Positions 31,491-39,997 of a DNA stretch of 56,848 nucleotides are shown here, in pieces (the first letter of the stretch is position 1; each line of letters starts with the position of its first letter). Both the position numbers and the translations under genes were made by a program. This DNA is from Zhihengliuella sp. (GTDB lineage Bacteria; Actinomycetota; Actinomycetes; Actinomycetales; Micrococcaceae), in the NCBI RefSeq assembly GCF_031178195.1, contig NZ_JAPSJL010000013.1, forward strand, positions 1 to 56,848, read 5' to 3'. The notes under the pieces are model-generated. The model was given only the letters and a program-made list of their open reading frames with translations, did not search any database and had not been told where the DNA came from.

Positions 31491-32891
31491 CTACTCGGCG
31501 GTGGTCTCCCAGTGCTCCGGGCCCCGCGAACCGGCCGCGTAGGTGTCCATCGGGACCTCGTCCCGGGCCCAGGCCTCCAGCACGGGAGTGACGATCCGCC
31601 AGCACTCCTCGGCCGCGTCGCCGCGGACCGCCAGGCGAAGGTCGCCGTCGAGCATCGAGGACAGGACCTCGCCGTAGGGCTCCAGCTGGCCGCCGCCCAG
31701 CTCTCCCGTGAGCTCGCTCTGCTCCAGCGTGAACGGGTCGCCGCGGCCGTTGGTGGTGACTCTGAGCGTGAAGGTGTCCGGCTTGAAGTCGATGGTGAGG
31801 GTGTCCGGAGTGTTGCGGCCCTGCAACCCCTCGGGGACGTGGGCGGGGCTGCGGAAGTGGACCACCGCCTGCTTCTGCCCCTGTCCGAACGACTTGCCGC
31901 TGCGCAGGACGAACGGGACGCCCGCCCACCGGTGGTTCGCGATCTCCACCTGCACCTCGGCGAGGGTCTCGGTGCCGCGGGCGGGGTCCACGCCCTCCTC
32001 GCTGGTGTAGTCCGGCACCTCGCGGTCGCCGATGCTGCCGGCCGTGTAGCGGGCGCGCCGAGAGTGCCGCACCGGGTCGGCCACGCGGGCGGCCCGGAGG
32101 ACCTGCCCGACGGCGTCGCGAAGGTCGCGCTCCTCGACGCTTGTGGGCTGGTCGATCGCGAGGAGCGCCATGACCTGCAGCAGGTGGCTCTGGATCATGT
32201 CCCGGAGCGCCCCGGCTTGGTCGTAGTAGCCGGCTCGCCCCTCGAGCGTGACGGTCTCGTCGTAGAAGATCTCGACCCGCTCGATGGACGTGCGGTCCCA
32301 GACCCGCTCGAAGACGCGGTTGGCGAAGCGCAGCCCCAGAAGGTTCAGCACGGTGTAGAGGCCCAGGAAGTGGTCGATGCGGAAGACCTGCTCCTCGGGG
32401 ACGATGCGCGTCAGGAGCCGGTTGAGCTCGCGCGCCTTCCCGCCGTCGGTGCCGAAGGGCTTCTCGGCGGCGAGGACGGTCCTCTCCGGTAGGTCGACGT
32501 CGACCAGCGCCTCGCAGACGCGTGCGGTGATGTGCGGCGGGAGGGCGAAGTAGATGACGAGCCTCTGCTCGTCGCCGAGGTCGAGCGAGTCGATCAGCCG
32601 CTGCAGGGACGCGGCGTCGGTCGCGTCGCCGGCCGTGTAGCCCGTCGTCTCGAGCGCGCGGTCGAGCGCCGTGCGGTCCGAGCCGTCCTCCGTGGATCCG
32701 GGCACGCCGGCGTCGAAGGCGGTCCGCACGAGCTCACGCCACTCCTCTGCCCCGATCTCCTCCAGGTCGGATCCGACCACCCGGACCTCGCGGGAGGGCT
32801 CGACGGCCAGCAGCGTGGCGAGCCCGGGCAGCAGGAGCCGGGAGGTGAGGTCGCCGGAGGCACCGAGGATCAGCAGCGTCGTTTCAGCCAT
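31491..32891 (-). CDS. Glucose-6-phosphate dehydrogenase family protein, divergent paralogue
   Basis: A 466-aa Zwf-family protein that should oxidise a hexose 6-phosphate with NAD(P)+ at the entry of the pentose phosphate pathway. It has the nucleotide-binding GASGDLTSR (10-18), the EKPFGTDG loop and the active-site RIDHF with the Asp-His pair. However, where canonical enzymes read RIDHYLGKE, this one reads RIDHFLGLY, so the conserved phosphate-contacting Lys is a Leu. It is slightly shorter than usual (480-510 aa). Such variants occur beside a standard Zwf in many actinobacteria and may differ in substrate. I chose the ATG at 32891. A CACAGT 6 nt before it could be a leaderless -10. There is no opcA, tkt or tal neighbour. 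Confidence 0.85.
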   Translation of the reverse strand: MAETTLLILGASGDLTSRLLLPGLATLLAVEPSREVRVVGSDLEEIGAEEWRELVRTAFDAGVPGSTEDGSDRTALDRALETTGYTAGDATDAASLQRLIDSLDLGDEQRLVIYFALPPHITARVCEALVDVDLPERTVLAAEKPFGTDGGKARELNRLLTRIVPEEQVFRIDHFLGLYTVLNLLGLRFANRVFERVWDRTSIERVEIFYDETVTLEGRAGYYDQAGALRDMIQSHLLQVMALLAIDQPTSVEERDLRDAVGQVLRAARVADPVRHSRRARYTAGSIGDREVPDYTSEEGVDPARGTETLAEVQVEIANHRWAGVPFVLRSGKSFGQGQKQAVVHFRSPAHVPEGLQGRNTPDTLTIDFKPDTFTLRVTTNGRGDPFTLEQSELTGELGGGQLEPYGEVLSSMLDGDLRLAVRGDAAEECWRIVTPVLEAWARDEVPMDTYAAGSRGPEHWETTAE

Positions 32892-32951
32892 GGTCATACT
32901 GTGGCATGTCGGGCCCACAGGTGGAACCGTTGCGTTCCCGGGCGCCGGGTC

Positions 32952-32957
32952 TAGTCT
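32952..32957 (+). promoter_or_regulatory. -10 box of a leaderless transcript (pirin gene)
   Basis: TAGTCT ends 7 nt before the ATG at 32965, with no Shine-Dalgarno. Confidence 0.5.
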
Positions 32958-32964
32958 GGACGGC

Positions 32965-34086
32965 ATGAGCGACCTCCAGACCGCACCCGACGAGCTGGTG
33001 TGCCGGGTCGGCGACCCGTGCACCGGCGTCGTCCTGCTGGAGCCGCGCGACGTGCCGCTCGGCGGGACCCGGGCCATGGACGTCCGCCGCACCCTGCCCC
33101 AGCGCAGCCGCAGCCTCATCGGCGCGTGGTGCTTCCTCGACCACTACGGCCCGGACCGGGTCTCGGCGACCGGCGGCATGAACGTGCCCCGCCACCCGCA
33201 CACGGGCCTGCAGACCGTCAGCTGGCTGTTCACCGGAGAGATCGAGCACCGGGACTCGGCCGGGTTCGAGGCGATCGTCCGCCCCGGCGAGCTCAATCTG
33301 ATGACCGCCGGCCGCGGCATCAGCCACTCCGAGTTCTCCACCCCGGGCACCGAGGTGCTCCACGGCGTCCAACTGTGGCTCGCACTGCCGGACCGGGCGC
33401 GGGGCATGGAGCCCACCTTCGAGCACTACGCGCCTGAACCCGTGCACCTGCCGGGCCGGGCACCCGGCACCGCCCCCGGCCGCACGCACCCCGGCGAGGC
33501 CCCGGTCAGCGGCCCGTCCGACGGCGAGGGGCCCGGCGCAGGAGGTGCCGAGCTGCGCGTCTTCCTCGGCGAACTCGCCGGCAGCGCCTCTCCGGTGACC
33601 GCGCACCACCCCACCGTCGGCGCCGAGATCCTCATCGACGCCGGGGCCTCCGTGTCGCTCGACCTGGACCCGGACTTCGAGCACGGCGTCCTGCTCGACG
33701 CCGGCGACCTGGCGATGGACGGGCACATCGTGCCGGGCAACCACCTGGCCTACCTCCCGACGGGGCGCACCGCCGTCGTCCTGTCCGCGGGGGAGCGGCC
33801 GGTCCGCGCGGTCCTCATCGGCGGCGCCCCCATGGGGGAGCGGATCATCATGTGGTGGAACTTCGTCGGCCGCGAGCACGACGAGATCGTCGCCTACCGC
33901 CGCGCCTGGCAGGCCGAGATCGGCGCCGAGCCCGCCGAGGCGGAGGCCGCCGGGTCCGCGGCGGCAGCGGGGGAGTACGACGACGGCGCCCCCTACCCGC
34001 GCTTCGGCGTCTTCGGCGAGGGCACGCCGCCGCCGTTGCCGGCGCCGACCCTGCCCAACGTCCGGCTCCGGCCGCGAGACCAATAG
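32965..34086 (+). CDS. Pirin family protein
   Basis: A 373-aa bicupin of the pirin family, longer than the usual 230-300 aa because of a Pro/Gly-rich insert (about residues 160-190) and a C-terminal tail with GAPYPRFGVFGEGTPPPLP. The N-terminal cupin has the metal-binding pattern NVPRHPHTGLQTVSWLFTG and GRGISHSEFS, followed by LHGVQLWLALP. The C-terminal pirin domain has VLIGGAPMGERIIMWWNFVG. Family members are iron-binding, and some are quercetinases or redox-sensing cofactors. The role here is unknown. The ATG is 7 nt after TAGTCT, so the mRNA is probably leaderless. It is divergent from the G6PDH paralogue. Confidence 0.9.
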   Translation: MSDLQTAPDELVCRVGDPCTGVVLLEPRDVPLGGTRAMDVRRTLPQRSRSLIGAWCFLDHYGPDRVSATGGMNVPRHPHTGLQTVSWLFTGEIEHRDSAGFEAIVRPGELNLMTAGRGISHSEFSTPGTEVLHGVQLWLALPDRARGMEPTFEHYAPEPVHLPGRAPGTAPGRTHPGEAPVSGPSDGEGPGAGGAELRVFLGELAGSASPVTAHHPTVGAEILIDAGASVSLDLDPDFEHGVLLDAGDLAMDGHIVPGNHLAYLPTGRTAVVLSAGERPVRAVLIGGAPMGERIIMWWNFVGREHDEIVAYRRAWQAEIGAEPAEAEAAGSAAAAGEYDDGAPYPRFGVFGEGTPPPLPAPTLPNVRLRPRDQ

Positions 34087-34145
34087 TCCCCTCGCGACCG
34101 AGCGGCACCCGGTCGCGAACCATCCACGAGACCCCAGGAGGAACC

Positions 34146-34538
34146 ATGTCAGAGGAAGCCCCGCACCTCGACGGCGCCGAGGACCGGAACGCCGACATCC
34201 TCGTGCGCCACAACTCGGACCGGCAGCGCTACGAGCTCGTCGACGCCGGCGCGAGCGGCGACCCCGTCATCGGCAGTGCCCACTACCGGCCCTACGGCGA
34301 CGAGTCCAGGATCTTCTTCCACACCGTCGTCGACGACGAGTACAGCGGGCGCGGCCTCGCCGGAACGCTCGCCGCCTTCGCGCTGCGGGAGACCGTCGAG
34401 GCCGGGCAGCGGATCATCCCGGTCTGCCCGTACATCAAGGTCTACGTCGGCAAGCACCGCGACGAGTTCGGGGACCACGTCGACCCCGTGAGGCAGGAGC
34501 ACGTGGACGCAGTCCAGGACGGCCGTCCGCGCCCATAG
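34146..34538 (+). CDS. GNAT-like N-acetyltransferase, NATD1/YidJ type
   Basis: A 130-aa single-domain protein of the small GCN5-related group. HTVVDDEYSGRGLAGTLAAF contains the acetyl-CoA pyrophosphate loop (R/Q-x-x-G-x-G/A pattern), followed by ETVEAGQRIIPVCPYIKVYV. This group is short and its substrate is unknown. AGGAGG lies 6 nt before the ATG. It follows the pirin gene by 59 bp and precedes the GHR gene by 79 bp on the same strand, so an operon is possible. Confidence 0.85.
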   Translation: MSEEAPHLDGAEDRNADILVRHNSDRQRYELVDAGASGDPVIGSAHYRPYGDESRIFFHTVVDDEYSGRGLAGTLAAFALRETVEAGQRIIPVCPYIKVYVGKHRDEFGDHVDPVRQEHVDAVQDGRPRP

Positions 34539-34617
34539 GCCGGCCGGGCACGAGCCAGAGCACGACGACGGCCACGGGGCACCGGGGCCGGCACAGCAGA
34601 TTCCACGGAGGACAGGA

Positions 34618-35751
34618 ATGGCAGAGGACCAGAGCAGCAGCGACCGCGGCACCGCGCACTCCACGCGCGGCAGCTACGTGACCGGCGGCGAGTTCACGCG
34701 GGACACCAACTACATCGAGGACCGGATCGTCGCCGACGTGGACGCCGTGAACGTCCTGCCGACGGCGGAGCCATCCCGGATCGGCGAGCTGGGGGCGGGC
34801 CTGACGGAGGGGGCGACGGCATGGCCGGCCGTTCCCGGCAAGTACCGACTGGTGGCGGCGCGGGCCTGTCCGTGGGCCAATCGCACCCTGATCGTGCGCC
34901 GCCTGCTCGGACTCGAGGACGCGATCTCCCTGGCCACGCCCGGACCGGTCCACGACGCCCGGTCCTGGACCTTCGACCTGGACGAGGGCGGGACGGACCC
35001 CGTGCTCGGCACCGAGCGGCTGCAGGAGAACTACTTCAAGCGGTTCCCGGACTACCCCCGCGGTATCACCGTCCCCGCGATGGTGGACATCGAGTCCGGC
35101 GCCGTCGTCACCAACAACTACCCCCAGATGACCCTGGACTTCTCCACCGAGTGGCGGGAGCACCACCGCGAGGGCGCACCGGACCTGGTGCCGGAGGCGC
35201 AGTGGGAGGAGATGAAGCCGGTCATCGAACGGATCTTCACCGAGGTCAACAACGGCGTCTACCGGTGCGGGTTCGCCGGGAGCCAGGAAGCCTACGACGA
35301 CGCCTACGACCGGCTCTGGGCCGGGCTCGACTGGCTCGAGGAGCGCCTGACGGACCGGCGCTACCTCATGGGCGACACCATCACGGAGGCCGACATCCGC
35401 CTCTTCACCACGTTGGTGCGCTTCGATCCCGTCTACCACGGCCACTTCAAGTGCAACCGCAGCAGGTTGACCGAGCTGCCCGCGCTCTGGGGCTACGCCC
35501 GCGACCTGTTCCAGACGCCCGGCTTCGGCGACACGATCGACTTCGTGCAGATCAAGGAGCACTACTACGTGGTCCACGAGGACGTGAACCCGACGCAGAT
35601 CGTCCCGAAGGGCCCGGACCTCTCCGGATGGATCACCGAGCACGGACGCGAGGCGCTGGGCGGCAGCCCGTTCGGCGACGGAACCGCACCCGGCCCGGTC
35701 CGCCCGGAGGAGCAGGTCGAGCCAGGTCACAACCCGCTCTACCCGGCGTAG
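34618..35751 (+). CDS. Glutathionyl-hydroquinone reductase family (xi-class GST, ECM4/YqjG-like)
   Basis: A 377-aa thioredoxin-fold transferase. The catalytic Cys84 stands in ARACPWANRT, the xi-class motif. The all-helical C-terminal half carries RYLMGDTITEADIRLFTTLVRFDPVYHGHFKCN with the tyrosines and histidine typical of this class. In glutathione users these enzymes reduce glutathionyl-hydroquinones. Actinobacteria make mycothiol instead, so the real thiol partner is probably mycothiol (inference). GGAGGACAGGA precedes the ATG. Confidence 0.9.
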   Translation: MAEDQSSSDRGTAHSTRGSYVTGGEFTRDTNYIEDRIVADVDAVNVLPTAEPSRIGELGAGLTEGATAWPAVPGKYRLVAARACPWANRTLIVRRLLGLEDAISLATPGPVHDARSWTFDLDEGGTDPVLGTERLQENYFKRFPDYPRGITVPAMVDIESGAVVTNNYPQMTLDFSTEWREHHREGAPDLVPEAQWEEMKPVIERIFTEVNNGVYRCGFAGSQEAYDDAYDRLWAGLDWLEERLTDRRYLMGDTITEADIRLFTTLVRFDPVYHGHFKCNRSRLTELPALWGYARDLFQTPGFGDTIDFVQIKEHYYVVHEDVNPTQIVPKGPDLSGWITEHGREALGGSPFGDGTAPGPVRPEEQVEPGHNPLYPA

Positions 35752-35803
35752 CCGGACCGTCGCCGGCGCTTTCCCGCAGGAGGCCCGTGGCAGGATGGAC
35801 GCC

Positions 35804-36796
35804 ATGACGATCACGGCAGCCGCAGACGGCTCAGCGCTGGGCAACCCGGGCCCGGCGGGCTGGGCCTGGTACATCGACGAGGCGAACTGGCGGGCCGGCG
35901 GGTGGCCCCACGGCACCAACAACATGGGCGAGCTCATGGCCGTGCTGGACCTGCTGAACGCCACGGCCGACCGCGCCGACGAACCGCTGCACATCCTCTG
36001 CGACTCCCAGTACGTCATCAACTCCGTGACCAAGTGGATGAAGGGCTGGAAGCGGCGTGGCTGGAAGAAGGCCGACGGCAAGCCGGTGCTCAACGTCGAC
36101 CTGCTCAAGCAGCTGGACGCGGCGCTCGCCGGCCGTGCCTACACGTTCGAGTGGGTCAAGGGCCACGCCGGCCACGAGCTGAACGAGGCCGCCGACGTGC
36201 GCGCGCGTGCGGTCGCGACGGCGTTCCAACGCGGCCTCGAACCGGACAGCGGACCCGGTCTCACCCTGGGCACAGCCGCCGAACCGGTGGTCGCCGCCCA
36301 GGCGCGCACGGCGACGGGGGGCGCCGCGGGGGCGACGGCGCCTACGGTGGCGACCGGCCCGGCTCCCGTACCAGAGGCCGTGGCGGAGCCGGACCTCTTC
36401 AGCTCGCTGGAGGAACCGGCGTTCGACGACGTGCAGGAGCTCGGCACCGGCAGCATCGAGACGGATGCCGTCGTGACCCTCGAGCGCGAGCTGCTCGAGC
36501 CGGCCGTGCGCGCCGACCCCAGCCAGGTGTCCTACCTGCTCCACCCCGAGTTCCGCCAGATCAGCTCCTCGGGAGGGCTGCAGGACCGCGACACCGTGCT
36601 CGCGCTCCTCGAGGAGAGCGCCGAGAGTCCCGCAGGCACCTTCGAGCTGCTCGACGCCGGCCGGATGGGCGCCTCCGGCCTCCAGGTCCTCTACCGCCTC
36701 TCCGGCGCCGGGTACAGCGCCCTCGTGAGCTCGGTCTGGGAGCGCTCCGGTGACCGCTGGCGCCTCCGCTTCCGGCAGTCCACCACCGAACGCTGA
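35804..36796 (+). CDS. RNase HI fused to a SnoaL/DUF4440-like domain
   Basis: A 330-aa fusion. Residues 1-140 are ribonuclease HI: catalytic Asp8 (AAADGSALGNPG), Glu43 (NNMGELMAV), Asp67 (ILCDSQYV), His121 and Asp131 (KGHAGHELNEAADVRA), plus the basic handle KWMKGWKRRGWKK. It should cut the RNA of RNA-DNA hybrids. A Pro/Ala/Thr linker (about 145-215) leads to a C-terminal NTF2-like domain (ERELLEPAVRADPSQVSYLL, HPEFRQISSSGGLQDRDTVL), which often binds small molecules. The ATG at 35804 matches the usual N-terminus MTITAAADGS and is 7 nt from a CAGGAT -10; the ATG at 35795 is less likely. Confidence 0.88.
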   Translation: MTITAAADGSALGNPGPAGWAWYIDEANWRAGGWPHGTNNMGELMAVLDLLNATADRADEPLHILCDSQYVINSVTKWMKGWKRRGWKKADGKPVLNVDLLKQLDAALAGRAYTFEWVKGHAGHELNEAADVRARAVATAFQRGLEPDSGPGLTLGTAAEPVVAAQARTATGGAAGATAPTVATGPAPVPEAVAEPDLFSSLEEPAFDDVQELGTGSIETDAVVTLERELLEPAVRADPSQVSYLLHPEFRQISSSGGLQDRDTVLALLEESAESPAGTFELLDAGRMGASGLQVLYRLSGAGYSALVSSVWERSGDRWRLRFRQSTTER

Positions 36797-36805
36797 GGTC
36801 CGCCC

Positions 36806-37963
36806 ATGACCTGGATCGATCCCCGCTTCCAGTCCGTCGCGGACGTCTTCGAGGGCTTTGCTCTGGACGATCCCGACTACTCCGGCCAGTTCGCCGCCTA
36901 TGTCGACGGGGAGCTGGTCCTCGACCTCGCCGTCGGGGACCACCTCGGACCCGACGATCTCACCGGCGTCTTCTCCTGCACCAAGGGCGCCGCCGGCCTC
37001 GTCATGGCGCTCCTCGTCCAGGACGGCCTGCTCGACCTGGACGCCACCGTCGCCCACTACTGGCCCGAGTTCGCCGCGGAGGGCAAGCAGGACGTCAGCG
37101 TCCGCCAGCTCCTGTCGCACCAGGCCGGCCTCACCGGCGTCGAGGGCGGCTTCACCGAGGAGGAGTACATCCACTCCGAGCTCGCCGCCGCGAAGCTGGC
37201 CGCGGCAGCGCCGCGGTGGCGTCCGGGCGCCGCCCACGCCTACCACGGCCTGACCATCGGGGTCCTGATGGAGGAACTGGTCCGGCGCATCACCGGCGGC
37301 CGGCTCCAGGACCTCTACGAGGAACGCATCCGCGCCCCGCACGGCGCGGATTTCTACCTCGGGCTGCCCGAGGACCAGGACCACCGGTACCGTGACGTCC
37401 TCCGGCCCGCCCAGCCCGGATCCCCGATCGACGTCGACCCCTTCGGGCAGGCCGGACTCGCGTACAACTCCACCGCGGGGTTCGCCGGTCCGGACGGGGC
37501 ATCGCTGGACCTGCTCGACCTGCCCAACCAGCCCCGGATGCGCCGCGCTGGCATCTCCTCGGCCGGCGGTGTCGCCAGCGCCCAGGGGATGGCGAAGGTC
37601 TATGCGGCCACGAGCACCGGCGTCGTCCTGCCCCATGGGCGACGTGCCGATGCCCTGTTGACGGGCCCGACGCAGCGGGCCTTCTCCCAGACGCAGGTGT
37701 ACGGCCCCGATGTCAGCCACGGCGGGCTCTCCGCCTACGGCGTCGTCTTCATGGCCTCCGACCCCGGCAACGACTTCGGGTCCTGGCGGGTCTTCGGGCA
37801 CAACGGGGCCAACGGATCGATCGGCTACGCCGACCCCGCCTACGGCTTGGCCGTCGGCTATGTCCCGGCCCGCGCCGAGGCCAACGGCACCGCGGCCCGG
37901 AACGGCCGACTCAGCAAGGCCCTGCGGCGCGCCGTGCTGGACGCTCGTACGCCGCAGGGATGA
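36806..37963 (+). CDS. Serine hydrolase, class C beta-lactamase/EstB esterase family
   Basis: A 385-aa hydrolase without signal peptide, so probably an intracellular esterase rather than an antibiotic-degrading lactamase. The Ser57-x-x-Lys60 motif is in GVFSCTKGA. The second motif Tyr is in AHAYHGLTIG. The third motif is the stretch FGHNGANGSIGYADP (HNG in place of KTG), which is usual in EstB-like esterases. Helix-rich parts such as VRQLLSHQAGLTGVEGG fit the family. It starts 9 bp after the RNase HI stop, so the two are co-transcribed. Confidence 0.87.
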   Translation: MTWIDPRFQSVADVFEGFALDDPDYSGQFAAYVDGELVLDLAVGDHLGPDDLTGVFSCTKGAAGLVMALLVQDGLLDLDATVAHYWPEFAAEGKQDVSVRQLLSHQAGLTGVEGGFTEEEYIHSELAAAKLAAAAPRWRPGAAHAYHGLTIGVLMEELVRRITGGRLQDLYEERIRAPHGADFYLGLPEDQDHRYRDVLRPAQPGSPIDVDPFGQAGLAYNSTAGFAGPDGASLDLLDLPNQPRMRRAGISSAGGVASAQGMAKVYAATSTGVVLPHGRRADALLTGPTQRAFSQTQVYGPDVSHGGLSAYGVVFMASDPGNDFGSWRVFGHNGANGSIGYADPAYGLAVGYVPARAEANGTAARNGRLSKALRRAVLDARTPQG

Positions 37964-38026
37964 TTTCCGACGCTCGGTGCCGCTTCGCGGCGCACGACCG
38001 GCCGGGCCCGGGTCTAGGGTGAAGCC

Positions 38027-38821
38027 GTGGACTTCAGCAAACGCTATGTAGCAATCGGGGACTCGTTCAGCGAGGGCGTGGGCGATCCCGACGTCGGCCG
38101 CCCCAACGGCGTCCGCGGCTGGGCGGACCGGGTGGCGGAGCAGCTCTGCGCCTCCGAGGCGGACTGGGGGTACGCCAACCTCGCGATCCGCGGGCGGAAG
38201 CTGCCGCAGATCGTCGCCGAGCAGGTACCGCGCGCCCTGGAGCTCGAGCCCACGCTGGTGACGGTCTCGGCCGGCGGCAACGACATCCTCCGGCCCCGTG
38301 TCGACGTCGATCTGATCACGCAGCAGCTCGAGCGCGCCCTGAAGGACCTCAAGTCCACGGGCGCGGACGTCGTCGTCTTCACCGGGTTCGACGTCTCAAA
38401 CTCGGGCCTGATCTCCGCGACGCTCGGCCGGGTGGCGCTCTTCAACGAGCGCCTGCGGGAGATCGCGGACCACCACGGGATCGTCCTGGCCGACTACTGG
38501 CGCTGGCGCGAGTTCCAGAACTGGGGCTACTGGGACCAGGACCGGCTGCACATGAACACCGCCGGCCACACGCTCATGGCCACCCGGGTCCTCGAAGTCC
38601 TGCGGCAGGAGCACTCGATCGAGGCGCCCGAGCTGCAGACCCCCGCCGCGCGGTCGCGGGTGGAGGAACTCAAGCGCAACGCCGAGTGGGGCCGGACGCA
38701 TCTGGTCCCGTGGATCCAGCGCCGACTGACCGGCCGCAGCTCGGGCGACGGGATGTCGCCGAAGTACCCCGACTACGTCCGGCTCGACGCCGGGGTGCCC
38801 GAGGCTCCGGGACGTCCCTGA
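38027..38821 (+). CDS. SGNH/GDSL-family hydrolase
   Basis: A 264-aa cytoplasmic esterase/lipase of the SGNH superfamily. Block I is AIGDSFSEGVGDP (Ser13), block II glycine is in NLAIRGRKLPQ, block III is SAGGNDILRP, and block V has the Asp and His in DRLHMNTAGH. Substrate unknown. The GTG start lies exactly 6 nt after TAGGGT (38015-38020), with no Shine-Dalgarno, so the transcript is probably leaderless. Confidence 0.88.
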   Translation: MDFSKRYVAIGDSFSEGVGDPDVGRPNGVRGWADRVAEQLCASEADWGYANLAIRGRKLPQIVAEQVPRALELEPTLVTVSAGGNDILRPRVDVDLITQQLERALKDLKSTGADVVVFTGFDVSNSGLISATLGRVALFNERLREIADHHGIVLADYWRWREFQNWGYWDQDRLHMNTAGHTLMATRVLEVLRQEHSIEAPELQTPAARSRVEELKRNAEWGRTHLVPWIQRRLTGRSSGDGMSPKYPDYVRLDAGVPEAPGRP

Positions 38822-38905
38822 GCCGCCACGGAACGGACCCCGGGACGCCCCGGGTTTCCGGCCGGCGGCCTTGGCTCGCCCGCAGCGCCCGCTGACGATG
38901 GAGCC

Positions 38906-39970
38906 ATGAGCCTCCCACACCAGCCCCACGTCGCGACCCCGCGCCCCGGATCCACGACCCTGCGCTCCGAATCCACGACTCTCCGGGCCGGGGCCCGGTC
39001 CCTGCCGGCGGCCCCCGCGGCGCGGACCACCGGTGCTTCGACCATCGGCAGCGCCGGACCGCTCCCGCCCTGGGCGGCCGGTTTCGCGGCCTCGTTCGCG
39101 ATCGTGCAACTGGTGGTCGCCGTCGCCGTCTGCCTCCCCGTCTTCGCCGGCCTGGCGCGATCCGGCTATCTCGTGGCCCTGACCCCGTTCCTGATGTGGG
39201 TGCCGGCCCTCGGGGTGATCGGCCTCCATGCGGTGCTCCGGCCTCCCGTGCGGCTGCTCGACTGGTGCGGCCTCCGGGTGGGGTCGCGGGCCTCGCGGCG
39301 GCGCGCTGCGGCGGGCCCCGACGGGCGCCGCCGCCCGGCCTCCCTTCCCGGCGTCCTCGGCTGGTCGTTCGCCCTGCTGGTGCTCCTGAGCACGGTCGCG
39401 GCGGCGACCATCGGCGCTGCCGTGGCCGTCGGTGCGGTGGACTGGGATCCGGCCCCCGGTGCCACGTCGGCGGCCGCATGGGTGCTCCCGCTCGTCCTCC
39501 TCGGCATGCTCGCCACGGCGGGCGAGGAGATCGCCTGGCGGGGGTACCTCGCCAGCACGCTCGCACCGTGGGGCTCCGTCCGCTCCTCGGCCGCCATCGG
39601 CGCGTTCTGGGCGCTCTGGCACCTGCCGCTGACGGCCGCCTACGCGATGGACGGCGTCGTGGGCTGGCGCGAGGTCGCCGCCACCACGGTGAACCTCTTC
39701 CTCTCCGCCCTCGTGCTCGCCGCCGCGCGGTACGCCTCCCGCTCCGTCTGGCCCGCCATCGCCGGGCACGCCATGCTCAACACGGTGCTCGTCTTCGCGT
39801 ACTCCAACCTGATCACGCCCACCCGGACGCTCGACGACGCAGCCTACTGGACGTTCCAGCTCGTGGCCTGGGGCGTCCTCCTCGCCGCGGCCGCCCTCGG
39901 CGCCGTCGTCGCTGCACGACGTCGGCCCTCCGCCCCGGCGATCACGCGCGGCTGGATCCAGCCCGGCTAG
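38906..39970 (+). CDS. CPBP family intramembrane metalloprotease
   Basis: A 354-aa integral membrane protein of the Abi/CAAX-protease (CPBP) family. A polar 55-residue N-terminus is followed by about eight membrane segments. The three active-site motifs are present: Glu-Glu-x-x-x-Arg in GEEIAWRGYL, the His in FWALWHLPLT, and His-x-x-x-Asn in GHAMLNTVL. Members cleave prenylated or small membrane peptides and are often linked to bacteriocin self-protection. Nothing nearby shows a substrate. A GACGAT -10-like box is 6 nt before the ATG. The stop codon lies inside a 16-bp tandem duplication. Confidence 0.85.
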   Translation: MSLPHQPHVATPRPGSTTLRSESTTLRAGARSLPAAPAARTTGASTIGSAGPLPPWAAGFAASFAIVQLVVAVAVCLPVFAGLARSGYLVALTPFLMWVPALGVIGLHAVLRPPVRLLDWCGLRVGSRASRRRAAAGPDGRRRPASLPGVLGWSFALLVLLSTVAAATIGAAVAVGAVDWDPAPGATSAAAWVLPLVLLGMLATAGEEIAWRGYLASTLAPWGSVRSSAAIGAFWALWHLPLTAAYAMDGVVGWREVAATTVNLFLSALVLAAARYASRSVWPAIAGHAMLNTVLVFAYSNLITPTRTLDDAAYWTFQLVAWGVLLAAAALGAVVAARRRPSAPAITRGWIQPG

Positions 39971-39987
39971 GGTCCAGCCCGGCTAGG
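39957..39987. repeat. 16-bp tandem duplication across the CPBP gene stop codon
   Basis: TCCAGCCCGGCTAGG occurs at 39957-39971 and again at 39973-39987 (period 16). The first copy holds the TAG stop. The second copy supplies most of the -10-like TAGGCT of the next gene. Confidence 0.85.
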
Positions 39988-39997
39988 CTGGGGTCCC

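Noticed and set aside
36806-37963. Beta-lactam resistance gene
   Set aside because: No signal peptide and an HNG in place of the KTG motif point to an EstB-like intracellular esterase.
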